Source of the DNA: Armigeres subalbatus
Taxonomy: Eukaryota; Arthropoda; Insecta; Diptera; Culicidae
DNA length: 64,000 bases
Assembly (NCBI RefSeq): GCF_024139115.2
Contig: NC_085140.1
Location: forward strand, 318,683,259-318,747,258
Direction of reading: 5' to 3'
In this document: in pieces, positions 55,735 to 64,000 of the stretch
How positions within the stretch are numbered: position 1 is the first letter of the stretch
Layout: each line of letters opens with the position of its first letter
Notes under the pieces: model-generated
Told to the model about the DNA's origin: nothing
The model's input: only the letters and a program-made list of their open reading frames with translations
Databases searched by the model: none
Translations under genes and position numbers: made by a program

Positions 55735-56945
55735 GGGCGATACGAGTTACAATCCGAAGCGGGTTTTCCGGGCTTCTGGATGGCTATCACCCTCACTTCC
55801 TCCAATCATCCGGAACAATGTTGCACTCCAGTAACTGATTGAACAAGTTCAATAAGCGCCTCTTCGCGACGTCTGGGAGGTTTTGAGCAAATTGAACCTG
55901 ATTCTATCCATCCCTGGAGCGGAATTGTTACATGAAAGGAGAGCAAGTGAGAATTCAATCATCGAAAAGGGACGATCCATATCATCCCTGTCTGCAAAAG
56001 CATCACGTAGCTCTTGCCTCACCGGTACCGAATCCGGACAAACTTTCTTTGCGAAGTCAAGTATCCACCGCGACGAGCTTTCACGATCTTCGTTTACGGA
56101 CGACGCGTTGCGCATTCTTCTCCCGACGGTCCACAGAGTTTTCATTGAAGTCTCGCGCGATAAACCTTCAACAAAAGTGCGCCAATATCCACGCTTCTTC
56201 ACTTTGACCAGTTTCTTGAACTGGATTTCGAGCGCAATGTATCGTTTGTGAAGAACGATCGCCCGTGTTTCGAAATTCTTTGAACGCGGCGGATTTCTCG
56301 CGATAAAGTTGCGTACACTCGATGTCCCACCACGGACTGTAGGGTTTCCTACGAACCGAAGCTCCTGGCACCGGCCGACGTTGTGCCTGAAAGCGCTTTC
56401 AAGAATCAACTGCGATAGAAACTTGCACTCTTCCCGCGGGGAAGTGCTTCTATCAACTGTATGCCATCGCTGATGGCGTCCGCATATTTGCCCCAATCGA
56501 TGTGCTTCGTGAGGTCATATGAAAGATCGATGGAAGCAGATTGCTTAAGTCCATTGGAAATCGAAACTTCGATCGGCAAATGATCACTACCATGGGGATC
56601 TTGGACCACCTTCCAAGTACAGTCCAACGATAATGAGCTCGAACAAATGGAAAGATCTAGACGGCTATCTCTTGCTGGAGGAGCCACTCGTGTAATTTCT
56701 CCTGTATTCAAAATTGACATATTGAAGTCGTCGCATAGGTCGTATATCATTGATGAACGGTTGTCGTCGTACAGTTCCTCCCAGCCTGTTCCGTGGGAGT
56801 TAAAATCTCCCAGGAGCAACCGTGGCTCAGGCATAACCGAGCAGACGTGCGAGAGATCTCTTCGAGATATCGCGGTGTTTGGAGGAAGATATATCGAGGC
56901 GATACTGAGGTTTTTTCCTCGAATAGTCACCTGACATGCGACAGC
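55735..56945 (-). pseudogene. I-clade LINE C: endonuclease C-half and RT N-part
   Basis: Minus strand: IASIYLPPNTAISRRDLSHV, RLLLGDFNSHGTGWEELYDD (GDFN motif, about 56820), DSRLDLSICSS, GSDHLPIEVSIS (SDH motif, about 56590), then in other frames RNPPRSKNFETRAIVLHKRY, GYWRTFVEGLSRETSM, PGMDRIRFNLLK (about 55890) and IQKPGKPASDCNSYRPIA next to the insertion at 55729. Frame changes at about 56940, 56450 and 55855. Confidence 0.8.
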
Positions 56946-57198
56946 TTTGGTGCCAGAAATCGGGCAAGGTCGACGCTATAAAACGAGTGGTGTTTTTGAT
57001 CCCTAAAAGCACCCCTCCATATCGATTTGCCCGATCGCGGCGGATTATGTTGAAATCAGGAAAATGAAGGTTCACATCTGGTGTTAGCCATGTTTCACAT
57101 AAAGCAAAAGCATCGCATTGTAATTTGTTAACTAAAAATTTAAAAATATCTAATTTTGGAAGAATACTTCGACAGTTCCACTGTAGAATCGAAATCAT
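56827..57198 (-). pseudogene. I-clade LINE C: ORF2 start, endonuclease N-half
   Basis: ORF2 starts at an ATG at 57198, 14 nt after the ORF1 stop. ISILQWNCRSILPKLDIF (catalytic Asn) and CDAFALCETWLTPDVNLHFP (catalytic Glu), then NIIRRDRANRYGGVLLGIKN. A frameshift near 56945 moves the rest to another frame (IASIYLPP...). Confidence 0.8.
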
Positions 57199-57212
57199 GT
57201 TACCCTTATTGA

Positions 57213-58450
57213 CTAGCCATCGAAGGATACAAATGACTCGAGGAGGGGCATTTTCGAAGCCAGCTGCTTCAGGAGAGGAGTTAGAATAGGAAGAACAGTT
57301 TTGACCATGTTCTTCACGGGGTCGGAAGCATCAAAGAAGTTGAGGATGAGCTCCACGATGCCAGAAAGTGTGAACATTGGAGCGCTCGGGAGTTCTTCTG
57401 CTCGCTCTGTATGCTGTCTTTCTGGCTGAGAAATCGCAAAAAATGGGGCATCTGGGATTTTAGATGTTCCCGGAAGCGGTGGAAACTCTCGATCATCCCG
57501 ATGTGAAACCACAAAGGTTGAACTTTTTGAGTATTTCCACCCGCTTTGAATTTGACCATGTTGGATTGGGGCTCACTTTGAGGCTGTTTTCTAGGCTTTT
57601 TTGAGGGTCGCTGGCTCTGTTTTATTCTCTTCCTCGTTGAGCCATTGAAAACAAAGGGAACCCCATTTCCAACCTCGGAGTCAGAGCTACCTTGATCGTC
57701 CAAAGGAAGAGACGAGTAGATGGTGTCAGAAACGAGTGGAGGAGCGGCCTTCCTCAACATTTCGGCGTAACTTCGCCGAGAACGCTGCTGAAGAGACCGC
57801 TTCTGGTGTATTCGCTGCTGTATGTACGTTGGGCAAGCTTCAAGAGCATGTGGAGGGCTTTCGTTACAATAGACACATTTCGGTGCCGTCTTGCACGCGC
57901 CCTCCACATGCTTCTCTCCGCATGATGCACAGCGAGGTTTATTGCAGCAGTACTGAGCGGTGTGACCCAGCTGCTTGCAATTAACACAATTCATCACCTT
58001 CGGTACATACAGCCGAACAGGTAGACGAAGTTTGCCAATCACTACGTAGTCAGGCAGTGCGGACCCAGAAAAAGTGACGCAGAAAGAGTCAGACGGGGAA
58101 TAACTCCGCTTCTCTCCCTCCTGCGACACCGAATACATTTGTTTGCAATCCAGTATCGCAACAGGAGGCAAAGAAACGTTCTTGAAACGACCGAAACCTT
58201 GTTTCAAATCGTCGCATGTCATACTTCCCTCCGTCACCACCCCCGCGATATCACACACTGCTGACGGTAAATACACCCTATATTCGAGAGTGAAAAGCTC
58301 ACAGGTGGCAATCTCGTTGGCCTGTTTGCGATCACTGACCGTGACACGGAGTTTACTGGACCCAACCATGTCAATGGTCGTGACAAACGAAAATCGCTTT
58401 TCCAGATCTTTGCTAATCTGGCTGATATTCAAACGTTTGCCTTTGGGTTG
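57213..58450 (-). pseudogene. I-clade LINE C: ORF1 (Gag-like, three CCHC knuckles)
   Basis: Nucleic-acid-binding ORF1. LNISQISKDLEKRFSFVTTI, then SGSALPDYVVIGKLRLPVRL, and three zinc knuckles in a row: CVNCKQLGHTAQYC, CASCGEKHVEGAC and CVYCNESPPHALEAC (about 58000-57830). Basic RKRIKQSQRPSKKPRKQ follows. Near 57510 a frameshift leads to FPPLPGTSK and LILNFFDASDPVKNMVKTVL ending in SFDG. The 5' end at about 58450 lacks an ATG, and the usual longer N terminus is missing, so the element is probably 5' truncated. Three knuckles plus EN-RT-RNase H in ORF2 support the I clade. Confidence 0.8.
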
Positions 58451-58815
58451 AAAGAAAACAACTCATGGAAAAACTGTCAAAACGCACGCAAACGTACCCA
58501 TTGTGTTTGGCCCATAATTCTTGTTTCAAAATGTACAAAGTAGCTCCCGATGTGTTAATGACATAAACGAAAAGGCTATATATTTACTTCCAAAAAGATT
58601 TTGTGATAGAAGGTGATAAGGTAAATAGAAGAAGACTAGTCGAACCTGCCCGATCTTGCTCGGGTTGTTTTTTCTTCGTACTAAATGTCAATCTTTTAGT
58701 CGTCGACCTCTAGATCGATTTCAATTTGTGCGTGATGGTTTTCTCCAGAATTCATGGAAACGTAGCATTTTTACATTAGTTCAACTTTCCCAGCAAAATG
58801 TTCTATTTTTCATAT

Positions 58816-59034
58816 AGGGGAACTGTTCCATTTTCCATCTCACTGAACATATATTCATCTCATGGCGAAACAAAGAAAGACGGCACCAATTTCGTCGCTT
58901 CTTTTTGCTAACATGCGTGCCCACTGCTGAAAAAAAATCACAAAAATAATAAACAAACCAAATACTTTTCCATTGCTTTGTTTTTCGTGAGACCAATATC
59001 GGAGCTATGAGATGAAGTCCAGGAGCAGTAACCC
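58816..59034. mobile_element. AGGGGAAC-ended MITE, copy 2
   Basis: AGGGGAACTGTTCC at the left; body matches 53601-53817 (CTCACTGAACATATATTCAT, AACATGCGTGCCCACTGCTG, GGAGCTATGAGATGAAG). The right terminus is eroded (CAGTAACCCT). Confidence 0.6.
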
Positions 59035-59099
59035 TACATATACACAGAAGAGCCCAAAACGATTCGATTGGTGAGTAAATCTTGCAATTCGGTCTACAA

Positions 59100-60213
59100 G
59101 TTTGTGAGTTAAATTGCCTCAAAGGACATGCAAACTCATTTTTATATATAGAAAAGATAGAAGAGAAGAAAGAAGACGAAAAACGATTATTTACTATTGT
59201 AAACTTCTCAACAGTTTAGCAATCGGTTCCGGTTAATCAACTATTCTCATACGTGGTGCTGGCGGGGATACGAGCAACCTTAGGGAAGATCTGGTAACCA
59301 ACCCCGGTGGGAACTATGGTCGTATGCTGACACCTCCTCTCCGGAGGTGCAAATCTTACTGAGCCTCTGTTCTCCATGTCAAGATCGGCTCACAACAGCG
59401 TCTGTTCTCCATAAATACGTCACATGGTAGGTGTACTAATGCCCAATGGCAGGTCCACAATCAGGGCCTTTTTCTTCTCATTCGGAACAGGTTCCGACTA
59501 TTTCGTTCGACCGTGTAAGGTACAACCAAAGCCAGTGGTTCCACAGTGTCGGCGCAAGGACTATGATTCCGATGGAATAACTCTCGATCTAGTGGAAGTG
59601 TAGTGATGATTTCCATTGTGGTGGTAAACGGCTGGGCGAAACAAAGTGTCCCGAAGAAACGGTCTGAAAACTCGCCGACCTTAATTTCGTTCTGGCCATG
59701 TTCGATTTTGGCGATCATCCAAGTACCATTCCAGCGGCGTTCTATTCCGCCGTGATAGGAGCGTTAACCTACCATCGGCCGTCGGTCATGTTCTTGCCCG
59801 CCCAAAATAAGACCACCATCGCTACCACCTCATCGACAAGCTCCATCGCGACCACCTCATCGACAAACTCTATCGCTACCACCGCATCGACAAGCTACCA
59901 AGCCATTCCGGATACAGGGCATGACGATGCCCTGCAAGCAATGCCCTGCAAGTAAGTACCCTACCATTTGTGACGTCAGGCCAAGACTAGTCTAAGATAC
60001 ACCCGTCCCCTCCTCTATGTAATAAAATTAAGATAAGATTAAGTTGAAATTATGATGGTAGATATTTCTTTTAAAAACTTAAGGTTTTTGAATTTCCGTC
60101 TTTTCGTGCTTAAAGAGCAACCATGCCTCGTCCTCTTCGGTAAAACAGAACTCAGCTTCTTTAAGGCTTTTGAACCAGTTATGCGTGAATGGAGTGAATG
60201 ATTCATGGAAATA
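59100..60213. other. Unassigned; 27-bp tandem repeat at 59820-59895
   Basis: Three tandem copies of a 27-bp unit (ATCGCTACCACCTCATCGAC) that read IATTSSTSS in one plus frame. The minus strand 59718-59461 has an 85-codon frame (EIKVGEFSDRFFGTLCFAQP), possibly a TE ORF piece, not recognised. Nothing else seen. Confidence 0.4.
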
Positions 60214-60452
60214 CAGTATACCCCCGCTGATCCGACAAATGTATGGCCGGACTATCGGGGTTTCTCTCATTAATCCGACTGTCAAATCCATACAAATGAA
60301 CCAAAACAAAATCACAGCACAAATTTGAAAACTGACAACATAATGTGTTTAAATGGGTGTTGATACTTTTTAATCCGGAAAAATCCGAATTAGCGAGATC
60401 CGGACTAACGAGTCGTCGGACTAGCGAGGTCAGGATAAGCGGGGGGATACTG
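60214..60452. mobile_element. pogo/Tigger-like MITE
   Basis: Ends CAGTATACCCCCGCTGATCC and, other strand, CAGTATCCCCCCGCTTATCC, each next to TA (60212-60213, 60453-60454). Inside are CCGGACTAACGAG and TCGGACTAGCGAGG. CAGTA ends, TA duplication and this G/C-rich style fit pogo/Tigger. 239 bp, no transposase. Confidence 0.7.
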
Positions 60453-60529
60453 TAATGGAAGTGAAAGGGTTTATGCCGATTAATCGACCCTGTGTCTCCT
60501 TTCCTATCCGCGAGCTGCGAGCTAGTTTC

Positions 60530-60669
60530 ACGTTTTGTTATGTTTACATATTTTGACCTCAACTGTGCGGCCGTCTTCAGTGTCTCGTACTTGACTCGAC
60601 TTGCACGAGACACTGAAGACGGCCTCACAGTTGAGGTCGAAATACGTATCTGTAAAGATAACAAAACGT
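60530..60669. mobile_element. Hairpin element, copy 2
   Basis: About 63-bp arms around TTGACTCGACTTGC, containing GGCCGTCTTCAGTGTCTCGT and its complement. Same family as 54821-55078; the shared right flank (GAAGACATTCCACTAAAA at about 60710 and 55076) shows the family extends past the hairpin. Confidence 0.8.
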
Positions 60670-60769
60670 AGTGGAATTAAATGGAAACTACTAAACTCGT
60701 CTTGGTCAGTTGAAGACATTCCACTAAAAGAGCTTAAAAAATTGTTCTATCCCCAAGTTACTGTGAACA

Positions 60770-61057
60770 CGACACTAGTGCTAAGAAAACGAACGATGGA
60801 AAACTTTTAGTGACGGTCAGAAACGAACACCTGGCAAAAAACCTGGCTGAAATTGACCAACTGTGTGACGATACTTCCGTCAAAGTTTACGAGCACAAAA
60901 CTTTAAATTCGTGCAAAATTGTAGTAGTCTGCCGAGACTTGAAGGTAGTTAGCGACGACAAGCTTCTGAAAAACCTGTCGTCCCAAAGAGTAACTAATAT
61001 AAAACAGTTGATGAAAATGCGCGACAATGCAGTGTCCATAAAGTCTGTAAACTCTTG
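60770..61057 (+). pseudogene. LINE ORF1 N-terminal fragment
   Basis: Frame DGKLLVTVRNEHLAKNLAEI then DQLCDDTSVKVYEHKTLNSC and VVCRDLKVVSDDKLLKNLSS with TNIKQLMKM. This resembles the N-terminal region of Jockey-type ORF1 proteins (a predicted RNA-binding fold before the zinc knuckles), from memory. No ATG in the right place and it stops at 61057. No RT follows. Confidence 0.5.
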
Positions 61058-61569
61058 ACAGACTCGAATAACCCGTTAAAGAGTACTTACTGACTTACAT
61101 GTCTTATTATTCACTTCTTAATTTCTTCATTTAATTCCTGATAGTCCGTAGCTCATTTTGTGTCTTGTTCGGTCGGCTTTATTCTTCGATGTTTCACGGT
61201 TTTTCCATATCATGGACGGAAGAATCAGTTTACCGGGAAAACGGGAACGAATTTATGAACGAGCATGTGGTTCATAAGGTCCACATTACGTCCAGATTTT
61301 GCCATATCCTGAAATGAAAACTCCTCATCATTCTTCCAAATCACAAAACAAACTGCTCCGATGCTCTTGTCTTCAATTTTCATCATCTGGCTCTGTAAAT
61401 TTTGGCACTAGCACCATTTGTGCAATGTCTGTTTGGGCTTTTCAAGGAAAAAGCTTTGCATTTCCATAAAACTTAACCAAATGGCACTTATGAATCACAG
61501 AGCGATAGATTGAAATATATACAATAATGCACAGTAATGATTCATTGTTTAAACGTCATCGGAAAACAA

Positions 61570-61712
61570 CCCAGTCAACACAAAGTCGTATATGATGTAA
61601 CATAAGATGTTAAAGTGGAGGCGATATACGTAGATGTTGTATGGAGAAGTGTCTATATTGCCTCCACTTTAGCATCTTACGTTACATTATATACGATCTT
61701 GTGTTGACTGGG
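61570..61712. mobile_element. 143-bp palindromic MITE
   Basis: CCCAGTCAACACAAAGTCGT at the left pairs with ACGATCTTGTGTTGACTGGG ending at 61712; arms about 53 bp continue through GTGGAGGC/GCCTCCAC. Non-coding. No clear flank duplication. Confidence 0.8.
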
Positions 61713-61809
61713 AACAGTAGCGCATCCGAATCGTGCTTATACTTTCCGGGACACCCTATACAACTTGACAAAACATTTATTAGCCGTTCCATAATCTCAT
61801 AATCATAAT

Positions 61810-62130
61810 ATATTTTTGGATGGTCTTGTCACATGTGACATTGAACATAAAGACGATAATAACTTGGAGTTAGTAGATGTCGATGCCTTGTTGACGAACC
61901 TGAAAGTCATCAAGATCGATGTGTTGCTGCTACCCCACCAACGGTGTGCCAGCCACATTCTGAATTTGGTGACGTCTTATGATGGGTTCAAGAACACTAG
62001 CGAACAGAGCAGTCCATTGTTAAAAATGGAAGCATATATTTGAAAGAAATTGAAGACTTGGTGGCGTCTACAGAATAAATCGTCTGCCTGCAGTAGCGGA
62101 AATAAAAAAAGGCTGCGGCCTGCGTATACT
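61810..62130 (+). pseudogene. hAT-type transposase fragment
   Basis: Frame at 61816-62040 has LLPHQRCASHILNLVTSYD, like the CA.H.LNL motif between the BED finger and the RNase-H-like core of hAT transposases. Stops follow quickly. About 75 codons only, so the assignment rests on one motif. Confidence 0.45.
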
Positions 62131-64000
62131 TTATTATGTCGACAAGAATTTCAAAATACAACACAAGACAATAGGTTAAAAAAATTAGTTGTGCATCAAG
62201 TTACATTTATCGATTATTATTTTATATATGAAATTATCGAAATACATACCGAGTAGATGTACTAGATAACATTTACTAATTATCTCAGTTGACTTCAATT
62301 TAGCCAATTTGATCTAGAAGAATGCTTTTTCCACCATTCTTATTATTCTGAGATTGATGTGCACCTTTAATAACAGTCTTCCGATGTTCAATCGCCTACA
62401 AAAGCAATATTATCAACCTAAACAATCGAATCATTGATATCAGAATTGGCATTCAATTTATCCAACGGAACACGATTTCCAAGTAATTGCCCCTCAATCA
62501 TACCATTATTGCAGACCCATCAAAACAGCTCCATGGTTTCATCGACCTTGCATCTTCTCGTTTGGCGATAGATGCCACATCCGTCAGCCGGCTGTGACTG
62601 ATGCCAATCAGGGCTCAATGGTTAACCCGAAATTGACCCTGTCGTATATATGTCATCATGCGACAGGAACGTTTGCTGTTTTATCTTTGTCGTAAAACTT
62701 TTGCACGGAATATCTATCGATTCCTGTGAGAAAATAAACGTGCACGTGTTTGATGAGAGGTACGTTGGGCAACGTTTCGGGTGGGTTCAATTGTATTTGA
62801 GCCGTGGCAAGATCCACCGTAAGAAAGGTAGAAACATAAATAGGTGAATGAACCCCTTTTCACTTTTTGTCTCTGTCAGCGCAAGGCAACCTCAAGTTGC
62901 CAACCTGACGTTAACATATAGAGGAGAGAAAGCGATCATCAATTTGTTGGCACTCTGGCTGACTGGGGGCTGGCGCCAATCAGATTGCCTCTTGCGATTC
63001 GTTATTTTTTCCCTTCTCACTTATCTAATATCGATCGAATCGAGTTAGAATGTGTCAAGAAAGGCAGCTCAAGCAACAGAACGTTGCCGTTGTCTTATAA
63101 GCCACCAGTCACGATTCTTATTTTTTGTGGGCATGTACCTTCAGATAGAAGAACATCTACAGCGAGAAGCATTGTCCTTAAGGTTTTTTTTTATTGAACT
63201 ACCGTGCCCACTAAGATTCCAAAGAGCAAAGTACGATTCCGCAAGAAAAAAGAAAAAAAAGCCACTAGTTTATAAAAGTTGCTATGCATTTATATGGAAC
63301 AGGAAAACAACATCAATGCACCACGCGTCTCCATGTAGAAAATTACGTTCGTTTGTACGAAGATGAGTCAATGTGGGAAAAAAATCCAACAAAAAGCACA
63401 CTAATGGCAAGATGACAAATTTTTCTCCAGAACTAGGAAACATCAATAAGCGAAACGAGAATAGCAGGAAAACAGAAAGGTCAGACATGTATTCTATTGC
63501 TTGGCGTCGATGCTTTGGTTGTCGTCACCGTCGTCTATTTTGGAATCATAAAATTTTTCACGATATAGCCGCCAGACTGGGCGTTTGGCAGGAGGGTGAA
63601 AAAACAGACTACTTCCACCTTCTAGGGCGTTTTTTGGACTCTGATGGAAAGAAGTCATGAAACCAGTAACAAGTGTGATGATCGAGGGATGAAATAAAAT
63701 CATTAAGCAAGACGATGACTTCCATCATGGAACGTCTGTTTATTTCCCGAATGCAAATATATTCCACAACGCGATTACCATCTGTCAATATGTACGCGAA
63801 ACCTCGCGAAACCAATCCGCACAATCGATGAAGGCTGCGTAATCATGGAAAGTGTCAAAATTGAACCCATGCTCCAGCGCGTGTTTGTGTCTGCGGACGG
63901 CAACTTTGCCTTTAGGTTATCATCATTGCGGTATGCCGCTTTACATTGTGGGTGACGCTTGCCGGATGGTTGGTTCTGATTTTGAAGCATCCGTAGACCG
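62131..64000. other. No recognised gene
   Basis: Frames up to about 104 codons (63052-63366, 63373-63660 plus) with no family resemblance; the latter is Lys/Asn- then Arg-rich. No TE ends recognised. Could be unique host DNA continuing past the window. Confidence 0.4.

Overview
The window looks like accessory or intergenic chromatin of a culicine mosquito, most likely Aedes. The evidence is two Feilai-type tRNA-derived SINEs (pol III B box, AGAAG-repeat 3' end), a LOA/Lian-like non-LTR element carrying RNase H, an I-clade LINE, dense MITEs and a high AT background. The species cannot be settled from the sequence. I recognise no intact host protein gene, no functional tRNA or rRNA gene, no CRISPR array and no viral insertion. 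Almost every coding signal is a decayed transposable element (TE), and the long open frames at 154-2175 and 7906-8721 are a tandem satellite that happens to lack stop codons.

Layout. 1-8.7 kb: two arrays of a 23-bp satellite (184-2040 and 7763-8655) flank hAT-like debris, a fold-back element and antisense LINE fragments. 9.9-13.8 kb: a compact MITE, a complete antisense SINE with a 21-bp target duplication, a TA-flanked MITE, Feilai and a third tRNA-like SINE head. 14.7-16.5 kb: an antisense Helitron with an internal ~145-bp minisatellite. 18.2-24.0 kb: a FoldBack-like element, then a run of palindromes, a TTA-flanked Harbinger-like element and a TA-flanked 1.4-kb element. 24.1-29.3 kb: one sense LINE split by four identifiable insertions (MITE, solo LTR, CCACCTA-family block, poly-A retroposon). 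33.4-37.3 kb: a Lian-like LINE with a direct repeat at both ends. 38-45 kb: tandem GTCGA repeats, a short Helitron-like element, a second FoldBack-like element and a 1.6-kb TIR element. 47.5-61.7 kb: a fold-back SINE, an inverted-duplicated LINE fragment, an I-clade LINE on the minus strand, two Transib-like palindromic elements, hairpin elements and a pogo-like MITE. The final 2 kb shows nothing recognisable.

The most interesting structure is in the non-autonomous DNA elements. (1) Two FoldBack-like elements (18171-20227, 41302-42255) have 9-bp target duplications, matching end sequences and subterminal tandem repeats of the same 16-bp skeleton but with different last four bases. (2) Two large palindromic elements (49924-50762, 53340-55729) begin and end with V(D)J-recombination-signal-like heptamers (CACAATG, CACAGTG) and both have the 5-bp flank CGATG, the signature of Transib. 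The second interrupts the reverse-transcriptase frame of the I-clade LINE exactly. No element here encodes an intact transposase, so all would depend on enzymes supplied elsewhere.
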